Source of the DNA: JACPDI01 sp035463475
Lineage (GTDB): Bacteria > Acidobacteriota > Vicinamibacteria > Vicinamibacterales > 2-12-FULL-66-21
NCBI GenBank assembly: GCA_035463475.1
Contig: DATHTE010000024.1
Span: 10,116-74,115, forward strand
Reading direction: 5' to 3'
Length of the DNA stretch: 64,000 nt
Positions 1 through 8,194 of this stretch are shown here, in pieces. Positions within the stretch are counted from its first letter, which is position 1, and every line of letters starts with the position of its first letter. The translations under genes were made by a program, and so were the position numbers. Below the pieces are notes generated by a model. The model saw only the letters and a list, made by a program, of their open reading frames with translations, did no database searches and was not told the origin of the DNA.

Positions 1-11
1 GAACACTGGCC

Positions 12-2027
12 GTGCATCGCAACATCTCGGAGTTTCTCAAGGACTGCACGAAGCGCGTGGGCGTCGTGGGGGACGTCCATGGCGAACTGCAGGCGCTCGA
101 GGAGGTCCTGCGCGCCCTGGATTTCATCGACTCGAAAAACGACTGGTGCGCGCGTGACGGCACGCTCGTGTTCACCGGAGACGTGGGGCACGGGCGTCAT
201 CTCCAGGAGGTGTTCGACTTCATTCATCGCCTTGCCGCCCAGGCGCACGGGCAGGGCGGGCGAATCGTGTGGACGCTCGGCAACCACGATCTGTACGTCG
301 ATCGAGAGGGCGGTCAGGGGGGCGAGCAGTCCATGGGGTACCGGCTCTGGCCGACGATCCGCGAGGCGGCGCTGCACCCGGAGCGGCACCCCGGCCTGTC
401 GGTGCAGGCGGCGTACTTCGAACACGGCAAGCTGTTCGTCCACGGCGGCATCCTTCCCAACATCGTCGAGCTCACGATGCGCGACCGCGGCGCGCGCGAT
501 GCCGAGACGGTTGCGTCCTACGTGAACGACGTGCTTCGCCGGACGCTCGTCGAACGGGAGCGGATCAGCGCCCAGGATCTCCCGCACGAGATCTTCCACA
601 TCGGAACGAGCCATACGCGCGAGAAGCGCATGCCGGGCGAGATCGGCTACGAACCGGCCGGCGTCTTCACTCCAGATCTCCGCGAGCTCGACCACTACCG
701 GTATCACGCGGAACTGTTGCCCCAGATCGTCGGCCACACGGCGAGCCAGAGAGGGGAGATTCGCTACTCGCCAGGCTCGTGGCTCAGGCGTGACTACATT
801 GCCATCGACGTCGGGCGGCAGCACGGGCGGGGCAATGGAGGCCTGCTCCTGACCGACTTCGGCTGGGTGGCGGTGACTCCCGGCGGCCCTGCCCGCCTCG
901 TCGAGGTGACGCCGTTGTTCGTGGAACTGGCGCGCGAGGGATGGGGCGAACCGTGGCGCGAAGAACACGGCGAAACACTCGTGAAGCGGATGATCAGTGC
1001 GCACTTCGAGGTGGCGAAGCCGGAAACGACGTTCGGCCGTGTGCAGGAAAGCGTCTTCGCGGATCTCTCGCCGGCGCAGGTGGTCGTGCTCGAGCGCTTC
1101 ATGACGGCCATTCGGCAGTCGGGCCGCTCCACCATCGTCACGGACCTGAACGAGATGCTGACGGCGTTCTCGCGCGGCCCGCTCGAAGAGGACACCGTCG
1201 ATGTGCTCGCCGCCTATCTGGGGGCTGGAGGCGTGCTCGTGTTCAGCACGCACATCGGCTTCGAGTGGTTCTACGTCCGCCTGCTGAGGCCGCTCGTGAT
1301 GAAGCTCGGCCCGCGTTCTCCGTTGTTGGCGAGCGTCCTGCTCATTCTCTCCGGCGGCACGGAGATCTATGCCCTCGACGATGGCGGGTATCGACTCTTG
1401 TCGCGCGCCGCGGAGCGACAGAGTGCCGCCGCGTTCGATGCGCTGACGGCCCTCTCGAAACAAGGGCCCGTCCACCACATGCCGGAGCTCGACCCCGCGC
1501 GAAGCGCTTACATCGGCGATTCGAGGGGGCCCGCGAAAATCGATCGCGGGATGGCCCATAAGGTTGGGAATGTCATCGACGTAGGCGATGCCATGATTGG
1601 CCCGCCGCACAAGCCCATGACCAGCCTGCGCCGCGGCTACGATCGAGCCATCGATGTCATCGGCGCGGCAACCGTGGCCCTGCGCGAGTCCAACGCGGCC
1701 ACGCTCCCGCCGAGCCAGCCCGAGGTTGGCGATACGGTGCTCTGGACTTTCGAGCGGCCGCACTTTCCACGAGGCAGGCGCGTCCGTGTTCGAGTGAGGG
1801 GCAGCGGTTTCGTTCACGCAGGCGTTGCCGGTCCCAAAGGCGCCTGGTCTCCCGTGTACAACGTGCCGCTCGTCCCGTTACCGGAGGGCGGTTACGAGGC
1901 TGTGCTGCCGTCTGGCGTCAATGCATTCACGTTCTTCTGGACCGAGGCGCCCTGGAGCCCGGGCGTTCCCGGGCACTGGGAAGGCGACCGGGCTGGGGCC
2001 AGAGTGTTCGTCGCACGCGGAAGATAG
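12..2027 (+). CDS. Metallophosphoesterase fused to a degenerate HAD-like region
   Basis: A calcineurin-type metallophosphoesterase fills about residues 15-250. Visible metal motifs are GDVHGE (20-25), GDVGH (56-60), GNHD (90-93), HGG (144-146) and VGHT (240-243). Residues 370-520 look like a HAD phosphatase fold: TDLNEML (377-383) sits where DxDGT(L) is expected, STHIG (412-416) resembles motif II and YIGDS (500-504) resembles motif IV. The second motif-I Asp is Asn, so HAD activity is doubtful. The last 110 residues look like a beta-sandwich. Substrate is unknown; a protein or sugar phosphate is possible. The GTG at 12 is the first start in the window, but the frame is open to the window edge and no Shine-Dalgarno is visible, so the 5' end may be cut. 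The phosphoesterase call is firm; the HAD reading is inference. Confidence 0.8.
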   Translation: MHRNISEFLKDCTKRVGVVGDVHGELQALEEVLRALDFIDSKNDWCARDGTLVFTGDVGHGRHLQEVFDFIHRLAAQAHGQGGRIVWTLGNHDLYVDREGGQGGEQSMGYRLWPTIREAALHPERHPGLSVQAAYFEHGKLFVHGGILPNIVELTMRDRGARDAETVASYVNDVLRRTLVERERISAQDLPHEIFHIGTSHTREKRMPGEIGYEPAGVFTPDLRELDHYRYHAELLPQIVGHTASQRGEIRYSPGSWLRRDYIAIDVGRQHGRGNGGLLLTDFGWVAVTPGGPARLVEVTPLFVELAREGWGEPWREEHGETLVKRMISAHFEVAKPETTFGRVQESVFADLSPAQVVVLERFMTAIRQSGRSTIVTDLNEMLTAFSRGPLEEDTVDVLAAYLGAGGVLVFSTHIGFEWFYVRLLRPLVMKLGPRSPLLASVLLILSGGTEIYALDDGGYRLLSRAAERQSAAAFDALTALSKQGPVHHMPELDPARSAYIGDSRGPAKIDRGMAHKVGNVIDVGDAMIGPPHKPMTSLRRGYDRAIDVIGAATVALRESNAATLPPSQPEVGDTVLWTFERPHFPRGRRVRVRVRGSGFVHAGVAGPKGAWSPVYNVPLVPLPEGGYEAVLPSGVNAFTFFWTEAPWSPGVPGHWEGDRAGARVFVARGR

Positions 2028-2084
2028 CGCCCGCAATCGAAACGGGCACGCATCGTGCTCTGCGATCGGGATATGGGACCGAAG

Positions 2085-2474
2085 ATGCCGCGACGCTCAC
2101 TTCTGCAGGACGACGATCTGATTGACCTGGTGGACCCTCGTAAGCCGACAGGCCAGCCGCGCCCGGTCTTCGCGACTGAGGACCACGAACTGATTCGCGA
2201 ATGGGCAGCGCGTCACGCTGCCGAACCTGCCACCGGCGAAGCCACGGCGTCAGGGCCCGCCACGGTGAACGTGCAGGACGGAGGCGCGGGCATTCGGTTC
2301 AACTTCCCGGCCGCTTCGCCATTTCGCCCGATTGACTGGGATGAATGGTTCGAGAACTTCGCGCGGCACGATCTCATCTTCGTTTACGAAGAAGACGTGC
2401 CGGGACAGCCGCCGAGCGCCAGGTACCGATTGCTGCCGAGGCAGAGGCTTCAGAAACGGCAGAACCAGCCGTAG
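2085..2474 (+). CDS. Small acidic protein of unknown function
   Basis: This 129-residue protein is not recognised. It is acidic at the N-terminus (DDDLIDLVD), has a low-complexity Ala/Thr middle, and a C-terminal part rich in Trp/Asp (IDWDEWFENF) ending in a basic tail. I chose ATG 2085, preceded by purine-rich GGGACCGAAG; ATG 2073 and CTG/ATG codons just upstream are alternatives. It follows the phosphoesterase by 57 nt on the same strand and could be co-transcribed. Immediately downstream, another frame reads SGLTEGEAARLADAFAQRRA up to about 2541, which looks protein-like. The C-terminus could therefore be frameshifted, or that stretch could be chance coding-like sequence. Confidence 0.5.
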   Translation: MPRRSLLQDDDLIDLVDPRKPTGQPRPVFATEDHELIREWAARHAAEPATGEATASGPATVNVQDGGAGIRFNFPAASPFRPIDWDEWFENFARHDLIFVYEEDVPGQPPSARYRLLPRQRLQKRQNQP

Positions 2475-2674
2475 GCTGTCGGGCCTGACGGAAGGGGAAG
2501 CAGCGCGCTTGGCAGACGCGTTCGCCCAGCGACGCGCCTGATCCCGGTGGATGTCCCTCCACAACGGCCGAGTTTCACGCGCCGAAACCTTTACAACACC
2601 GCCACGCGACGCGTAACATCGCGGTCCCAACCGGGGCCGCGTTCCTCCTCCCGCGGTCGAATCGGAGATCTCTT

Positions 2675-3649
2675 ATGGCTGAAGATTCGAAACCGCCCGA
2701 TGTCCTCGCGCCGGACCAGCTACCCGCTGCAACGGAGCTACCGGCGCCGCGACCGCTGACGCGTCGCGATTTCCTCGTCCGGAGCAACGCCGGGGCGGTC
2801 GCCATAGGCATGATGACCGGCGTCGGCTTCGCCGCCACGCTGGAGCAGCGCCCCGCTCAGCCCGCGCGCGCGGCTCGCACGGCGGCGCCGATGACGACGC
2901 GCCGGGTGACGCTGGACGTCGACGGCCGGAAGCGTGACGTGACCGTGGACGTGCGCGAAAGCCTCTGGGAGACGCTGAACTACCAGCTCGGCCTCTCGAA
3001 CGCGAACCTCGGGTGCGACCGCGCGCAGTGCGGCGCGTGCACCGTCCTCGTGGATGGCAGACCCGTCACCTCGTGCAGCATCCTCTCGGCGCGCCTCGGA
3101 CGCGGGCAGAAGATCCTCACGGTCGCGGGCATCTCGCGCGGTCCGGGCGTCGAGGGGCTGCACCCGCTCCAGCGCGCGTTCTGGTTCGAGGGAGGCTTCC
3201 AGTGCGGGATCTGCACGCGCGGCGCGATCATGTCCGCCTACGCGCTGCTCGAGCGAAACAACAACCCGACCGACGAAGAGATCAGGGAGGCGCTCGCCGG
3301 CAACATCTGCCGCTGCGGTGAGTACGTCGGGATCATGAGCGCCGTGAAGAAGGCAGCCGCGGAGCTGCGCGGCGAGACCGTGACCTACGCCGCGCCGCTG
3401 GCGTCCGTTGCGGCGGGTGGGCCCGGAGCGGCGCCTGTCGGACAGCGGGTCTCAAGGCAGTTCGAGTTCGCGACGCCGCTCGGCACGATCGAGGTGTACG
3501 ACGAGATCGCGCTCGAACTGAAACAGACGCCGGGCATCCTGGACGTCGCCGGCTCGGAGCGCACGATCACGATCACATGGGACTCCGGGCGGCTGGACGA
3601 GACCAGGGTGCGCCAGATTCTCGCGCAGACCGGCCACCCGGTCAGATGA
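2675..3649 (+). CDS. Molybdenum hydroxylase 2Fe-2S subunit with Tat signal and extra C-terminal domain
   Basis: This is the small iron-sulfur subunit of a xanthine-oxidase-family enzyme, passing electrons from the Mo subunit. The N-terminus has a twin-arginine signal (TRRDFLVR, about residues 28-35) followed by a hydrophobic Ala/Gly stretch, so the complex is probably exported folded. The plant-type cluster motif CDRAQCGACTV and the second-domain motifs QCGICTRG and NICRCG are intact, supplying eight Cys for two [2Fe-2S] clusters. At 324 residues it is about twice the usual length. Beyond the signal, the excess is a C-terminal domain of roughly 65 residues with a beta-alpha-beta-beta-alpha look resembling heavy-metal-associated folds but lacking CxxC. 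ATG 2675 follows GGAGA. It opens an operon with the Mo and FAD subunits, 19 nt before the next gene. Confidence 0.88.
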   Translation: MAEDSKPPDVLAPDQLPAATELPAPRPLTRRDFLVRSNAGAVAIGMMTGVGFAATLEQRPAQPARAARTAAPMTTRRVTLDVDGRKRDVTVDVRESLWETLNYQLGLSNANLGCDRAQCGACTVLVDGRPVTSCSILSARLGRGQKILTVAGISRGPGVEGLHPLQRAFWFEGGFQCGICTRGAIMSAYALLERNNNPTDEEIREALAGNICRCGEYVGIMSAVKKAAAELRGETVTYAAPLASVAAGGPGAAPVGQRVSRQFEFATPLGTIEVYDEIALELKQTPGILDVAGSERTITITWDSGRLDETRVRQILAQTGHPVR

Positions 3650-3668
3650 AGGCCAAGGAGCATTTGCC

Positions 3669-6158
3669 ATGAGTGAACGCATCGATGCCATGCGTGTCGT
3701 GCAGGACCCGGCCTATGCCGCGAGCCTGTCCGACGATGATTGGCAGATCCTGGCCCTCGACCCGACCTGGGACGAGCTGGTCGGTGAGTTCCAGGAACTG
3801 GTGGCGCCCGTCATTGCGCGCTACGGCACGAAGCTGGGCATACCGGAACCGCAGCCGACACCCCCAACGCCCCGCGCGACCGGCGGGCGTGAGTCGTTCT
3901 CCGTTGTGGGGAAGCGGGTCCCGCGCCTGCACGGGCTCGGCGTCGTCACGAACCTCGGGCAGTACACGCAGAACATGCGCATGCCCGGGATGCTCCACAG
4001 CCGGACGCTGCGCAGCCCGCATCCGCACGCCCGGGTCAAACGCATTGATACGAGCAAGGCGGAGGCGCTTTCCGGCGTCGCGGCGGTGCTGCACCGCGGC
4101 AACCTCCCGGCGGAGTACAGAGACGTCAAGCTGGGGAGCGGTCCGCCGGACCGGTTCCTGTTCAGTGAAGAAGTGTTCGAGGTGGGTGCCCCGATCGCGG
4201 TCGTCGCGGCCGAAAGCGAGCACATCGCGGACCACGCGGTGCGGCTGATCGAGGTGGAGTACGAGGTGCTGCCGGCTGTCTTCGACGCGATGGAAGGGTC
4301 ACGCCCGGCGGCGCTGAAGCAGTGGGACAACAAGCAGGACGGGACGATCATCAATGTCACGCCGCCGCTCGTCCGCGGCAACCCGGACCAGGCGCGCGCC
4401 GACACGACAATCGAGGCGGTCCTCACGCGCGCGACCGAGCAGCACAACGCGCTCGAGCTGACTAACTCACTGATGTACTGGGACCAGGACCGGCTGGTCG
4501 CCCACTACACGAACCAGCACGCGCACGGGTCGCGCGGCGGCTTGTCACAGGCGTTGAAGCTGCCGGCGAACCGCGTCCGCGTCGTGCAGAACGGCTACAT
4601 GGGATCCGGATACGGTTACCGTTCCGGCATCGATCTCACCGAAGTGCACACGGCCATCCTGGCCCGCATCACCGGCCGCCCGGTGAAGACGATGTACACG
4701 CGGGAGGAGGACTTCGTCACGCGCACGCACCGTCCGTCGTTCCGCAACGAGATGAAGCTGGGCGTCAATCGTGACGGCACGATCCAGTTCGGCCACTTTC
4801 GCGTCTTCGCGAACGTCGGCGCGCACCGGGCGGGGGCGGCAAACGGCGCGTGGTTCGCGTTCGTCAATCTCTACAACATTCCAAACCTGAAGCTGGAAGC
4901 GATCGACGTATTCACGAACAGCTACAAGTCCGGCCCGTACCGGTGCGTCAGCCATCCGAACGGCACGTTCGCGCTGGAGATGATGATCGAAAAGGCGGCC
5001 CACGCGATCGGCATGGACCCGGTGGAGTTCCGGCTCAAGAACATCAACGAGCAGGGAAACCCCGACACGAAGAAGCCCTTCAGCAATCCCGGCATCCGCG
5101 ACTGCATCACGACTGCCGCCGAGCGCATCGGGTGGAAGGAGAACCGGCACGCGCCGCGCGCGAAGCAGGTGAGGCCCGGCGTCTTCCATGGCATCGGGCT
5201 CGCCGCGCACGCGTGCAGCCACGGCGCGGGGACCAACCCCGCCACGGGCCAGGTGATCGTGAACACCGATGGCAGCGTGCAGTGCGTGTCGGGCAGCACC
5301 GAGATCGGCTGCGGTCAGCGCACCCAGATGGCGATGATCGCCGCCGAGGCGCTGGGCGTGCCGCTCGACCAGGTGAGCATCGCGACCTACGTGGACACGG
5401 ACAACACCACCGACACCGGCAGCACGTCCGGCAGCCGCCAGACGAACACCGGCGGCCGCGGCATGTACGAGGCCGCGATGGACGCGCGGCGGCAGATCCT
5501 CGAGTTCGCGGCACAGCGATTCGCGGCTGACGCGAAGCAGAAGAACGAGACGCTTCAGGTCTCGCCGGAACAGCTGGACATCAAGAACGGCGAGGTGCTC
5601 ATCAAGGCGAACCCGTCCAGGAAGCTCCCGCTCCGGGCGGTGGCGCAGGCGGCCGGCCTGCCGATCCTGGGCCGCGCGATCTACCGTCAGGACAACGACT
5701 GGGAGCGGACCGCGTGGGCGGCGCATGCCGTGGAGGTGGAGGTAGACACCGGCACAGGCACCGTCGTCGTGAAGAAGCTCGTCGCAGCCCACGACGTCGG
5801 GCGCGCCATCAACCCGTTCGCCGTCGAGCAGCAGGTTCGCGGAGGCGTGGTGATGGCGCTCGGCGCCGTGTTCACCGAGGAGTTGCTACAGGACGCGGCC
5901 ACCGGGCTGCCCCTCAACCCGAACATGCTCGACTACCGCCCCCTCAGCATCGAGGACGCTCCCGGGCAGATCGAGGTGGCCATCATCGAGCGGCCGAAGG
6001 AGTACGGCGTGTTCGGCGCGCACGGCATCGGCGAGCCGCCGATGGCACCGCCGGCGGCCGCGGTCGCTGCCGCCGTCCATAACGCGGTCGGCATCTGGCT
6101 GGAGCACATGCCGGTCACGCGGGAGAAAGTGCTGACCGCGCTCAGGAATGTGAGGTAG
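3669..6158 (+). CDS. Molybdenum hydroxylase Mo-cofactor-binding subunit
   Basis: This is the large catalytic subunit (829 residues) of a xanthine-dehydrogenase/aldehyde-oxidase family enzyme. The first 75 residues are an atypical helical, acidic extension. After that comes the a/b-hammerhead domain (GKRVPRLHG, HSRTLRSPHPHARV), then the molybdopterin-binding domains with glycine-rich loops such as GSTEIGCGQRT and TGSTSGSRQTN. The C-terminal GAHGIGEPPMAPP carries the conserved catalytic Glu. It has no signal peptide, so export by piggyback on the Tat-bearing 2Fe-2S partner is inferred. ATG 3669 is preceded by AAGGAG. Spacing to the FAD subunit is 6 nt. The physiological substrate (aldehyde, purine or N-heterocycle) cannot be read from sequence. 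Confidence 0.9.
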   Translation: MSERIDAMRVVQDPAYAASLSDDDWQILALDPTWDELVGEFQELVAPVIARYGTKLGIPEPQPTPPTPRATGGRESFSVVGKRVPRLHGLGVVTNLGQYTQNMRMPGMLHSRTLRSPHPHARVKRIDTSKAEALSGVAAVLHRGNLPAEYRDVKLGSGPPDRFLFSEEVFEVGAPIAVVAAESEHIADHAVRLIEVEYEVLPAVFDAMEGSRPAALKQWDNKQDGTIINVTPPLVRGNPDQARADTTIEAVLTRATEQHNALELTNSLMYWDQDRLVAHYTNQHAHGSRGGLSQALKLPANRVRVVQNGYMGSGYGYRSGIDLTEVHTAILARITGRPVKTMYTREEDFVTRTHRPSFRNEMKLGVNRDGTIQFGHFRVFANVGAHRAGAANGAWFAFVNLYNIPNLKLEAIDVFTNSYKSGPYRCVSHPNGTFALEMMIEKAAHAIGMDPVEFRLKNINEQGNPDTKKPFSNPGIRDCITTAAERIGWKENRHAPRAKQVRPGVFHGIGLAAHACSHGAGTNPATGQVIVNTDGSVQCVSGSTEIGCGQRTQMAMIAAEALGVPLDQVSIATYVDTDNTTDTGSTSGSRQTNTGGRGMYEAAMDARRQILEFAAQRFAADAKQKNETLQVSPEQLDIKNGEVLIKANPSRKLPLRAVAQAAGLPILGRAIYRQDNDWERTAWAAHAVEVEVDTGTGTVVVKKLVAAHDVGRAINPFAVEQQVRGGVVMALGAVFTEELLQDAATGLPLNPNMLDYRPLSIEDAPGQIEVAIIERPKEYGVFGAHGIGEPPMAPPAAAVAAAVHNAVGIWLEHMPVTREKVLTALRNVR

Positions 6159-6164
6159 CCCGCC

Positions 6165-7181
6165 ATGAAACCGTTCGAACTCTACGAGCCGACGAGCGTT
6201 CCGGAAGCGGTCACCCTCCTGAGGAAGTACGGCCACAAGGCCAAGGTGCTCGCCGGCGGCAGCGATCTGGTGGCCGGCGTGATGAAGGACTGGGTGGAAG
6301 GGCAGGGCATGCCACTGCCGGATGCGCTCGTGGACCTCACCACGATTCCGCAGCTGCACGGCATCAAGGCGGATCGGACCGGCGTGACGATCGGCGTCAA
6401 CACGACCCTCAGCGAGATCGTCGAGTCGAAGGAGCTGAGCGCGATGGCGCCGCTGCTCGTGCAGTCCGCACACAGCGTTGCGTCCCCCCTCATCCGCAAC
6501 TACGCCACCCTTGGGGGGAACATCAACCAGCGCCCACGCTGCTGGTTCCTCCGCGGCCGTGACTTCAACTGCTACAAGAAAGGTGGCGACACCTGCTTCT
6601 CGGTCACCGGCGACAACCGCTACCACGCGATCATCGGCGGGGAGCTGTGCTACATCGTCCATCCTTCGGATACGGCCACGGCGCTCCTGGCACTGAACGC
6701 GCAGGCGAGGATCGCCGGGCCGGCAGGGGAGCGGACCGTCCCGTTCGACAGCTATTTCACCGGACCGCGCGAGGACGTCCTTCGTGAAAACGTGCTCAAG
6801 CCCGACGAACTGCTCGTCAGTGTCTTCGTGCCGGCGCCGGCGCCGGGCACGAAGCAGGGCTGGACGAAGCTGAAGAACCGGCAGGTCTACGACTTCGCCG
6901 TGGTCTCGGTCGCCGCGGCGTTCACCGCCGCCGGCGACACGTGGCAGGACGGCCGCATCGTGCTCGGCGGCGTGGCCCCCGTTCCCTATCGCGCCGCCGT
7001 CGTCGAGAACCAGCTGAAAGGCAAGAGCATCAAGGCGAGCATCAGGCAGGCGGCCGCCGCCATCCGCACGGTTGCGCGGCCCATGAGCCAGAACGCCTAC
7101 AAGGTGGACGTCACGCAGACGCTCATCGAGCGGACGGTGCTCGACGCGCTCGAACAGGCAGGCATCGGCACACAGCCGTAG
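6165..7181 (+). CDS. Molybdenum hydroxylase FAD-binding subunit, PaoB-like
   Basis: This is the medium, FAD-binding subunit (338 residues), with the PCMH-type flavin motif LAGGSDLVAG (29-38) and RNYATLGGNI (111-120). Just after the second motif an insert contains Cys126, Cys136 and Cys144, with Cys162 beyond it. That pattern resembles the [4Fe-4S]-carrying insert of the PaoB (YagS) FAD subunit of periplasmic aldehyde oxidoreductases, so a fourth Fe-S centre is likely. The C-terminal CO-dehydrogenase flavoprotein domain is complete. It is the last gene of the three-subunit operon. Together with the Tat signal on the small subunit, this argues for a periplasmic PaoABC-like aldehyde oxidase, though the gene order here is S-L-M rather than S-M-L. 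Confidence 0.88.
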   Translation: MKPFELYEPTSVPEAVTLLRKYGHKAKVLAGGSDLVAGVMKDWVEGQGMPLPDALVDLTTIPQLHGIKADRTGVTIGVNTTLSEIVESKELSAMAPLLVQSAHSVASPLIRNYATLGGNINQRPRCWFLRGRDFNCYKKGGDTCFSVTGDNRYHAIIGGELCYIVHPSDTATALLALNAQARIAGPAGERTVPFDSYFTGPREDVLRENVLKPDELLVSVFVPAPAPGTKQGWTKLKNRQVYDFAVVSVAAAFTAAGDTWQDGRIVLGGVAPVPYRAAVVENQLKGKSIKASIRQAAAAIRTVARPMSQNAYKVDVTQTLIERTVLDALEQAGIGTQP

Positions 7182-7186
7182 CTGGA

Positions 7187-7301
7187 ACCGCCGAGAACGC
7201 AGGGAACGCAGAGATCCTGCTTCGGCCTGACCGCTGCCCCGACTTCGTCCGGAGCCTGCCTGTGAGAAGAGGCGCGGGAATGAGCACGCGGTCTCTGCGG
7301 T
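7187..7301. repeat. Intergenic repeat between convergent genes, copy A
   Basis: This 127-bp gap between the convergent FAD-subunit and phosphatase-like genes contains GGGAACGCAGAGA (7202-7214) and, 7 nt later, TCGGCCTGA (7222-7230). Both recur 8 nt apart in the gap at 34945-34974. The reverse complement of ACCGCAGAGACC lies at 7290-7301, and the direct form is at 34930-34941. The copy therefore has inverted ends (GAACCGC near 7185 against GCGGTTC near 7297) and could fold at RNA level. Confidence 0.6.
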
Positions 7302-7308
7302 TCAACCA

Positions 7309-8124
7309 CTACGACTCGCCCAGGATCGGCAGGATGCAGTTCAGCAGCGAGTTGTGGATGACGCCGTTGGTGGCGATGTATCCGCCGTCGGAGTACAGCC
7401 ACGTCATCCCGCGCGCGTCGGTGAAGATCCCCCCGGCGCGCTCCACGATGAGACTCGCCGCGGCGATGTCCCAGATCCTGAGATCGAGATGCCAGTACGC
7501 GTGGAGCCGTCCGGCGGCGACGCTGCAGAAGCCGAGCGCCGGTGAACCCATGAGCGTGCACTCCAGCACCTGATCGGCCATCGCGCCGACGATCGAGAGC
7601 GCCTGCCGCCGCCGTTCGCCGTGGTGCGGCCAGTCGGTGCCGAGGACCGCGCCACTCCAGGCCTCCGCCCCCTCCGAGATCTGCTGCACGACGATGGCCC
7701 GGCCGTTGAGGGTGGCCGGCGCGTCCGGCATCGCGGCGAACAGCTCGTCCCGGCACGGGTCGTAGACCACTCCCGCCTGGATGCGCCCTTCTGAGCGCAG
7801 CGCGACCGACACGGCGAAATGCGGAATGCCCTGGACGAAATTCAGGCTCCCGCAAATGGGATCGACGATCCAGAGCTCGTCCGCCTCCACGGGCACCGGC
7901 GCATCCTCCGGCCCCTCCTCGGCGAGCACCCCGGCGCCCGGACACTCCACGAGAAGCGTCGAGACGATCGTGTCCTGGACCTGCAGCGAGGCCTGCGAAA
8001 CAACGTCGCGATGTCCCTTCCACGTGAGATAGCCGGGATCGCCCATGCGGGCCAGGGCCACCTCGCCGCCGCGGCGTGCGGCGCGGGCGGCGATCTCCAG
8101 TGCCCGAGCGGAGTCCAGCGTCAT
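7309..8124 (-). CDS. Inositol monophosphatase family protein with altered metal ligands
   Basis: The overall fold is that of inositol monophosphatase/CysQ-type phosphatases (271 residues), with LAEEG (67-71), WIVDPI (85-90) and C-terminal LRIWDIAAA. Key positions differ from active enzymes. The canonical DPIDGTTNF reads DPICGSLNF, so the second metal Asp is Cys91 and the Thr after Gly is Ser. The DLVTxxD motif reads DVVSQAS, so that Asp is also lost. The Glu70, Asp88 and WD-motif Asp ligands remain. It may be catalytically dead, or act on another substrate. The start is ATG 8124, preferred over GTG 8148 because TACACT lies 8 nt upstream and would make a leaderless mRNA. It is convergent with the FAD-subunit gene. 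Confidence 0.85.
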   Translation of the reverse strand: MTLDSARALEIAARAARRGGEVALARMGDPGYLTWKGHRDVVSQASLQVQDTIVSTLLVECPGAGVLAEEGPEDAPVPVEADELWIVDPICGSLNFVQGIPHFAVSVALRSEGRIQAGVVYDPCRDELFAAMPDAPATLNGRAIVVQQISEGAEAWSGAVLGTDWPHHGERRRQALSIVGAMADQVLECTLMGSPALGFCSVAAGRLHAYWHLDLRIWDIAAASLIVERAGGIFTDARGMTWLYSDGGYIATNGVIHNSLLNCILPILGES

Positions 8125-8132
8125 GGCCACTG

Positions 8133-8138
8133 AGTGTA
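8133..8138 (-). promoter_or_regulatory. -10-like hexamer for a probable leaderless start
   Basis: TACACT read on the minus strand ends 8 nt before ATG 8124, with no Shine-Dalgarno between. No clear -35 element is visible. This is one of several sites in the window with the same spacing. Confidence 0.45.
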
Positions 8139-8194
8139 GCTCGGGCACCGCTCACCGGTATTGGAGAGCACCGCCGGTCCTCGCGCGGTGGTCG

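Noticed and set aside
2475..2674. A separate small gene after the unknown protein
   Set aside because: A protein-like stretch to 2541 exists in another frame, but no independent start or ribosome-binding site supports it.
4545..5792. A 415-codon minus-strand frame inside the Mo subunit gene
   Set aside because: Composition is typical of an antisense shadow, and the plus strand has all molybdenum hydroxylase motifs.
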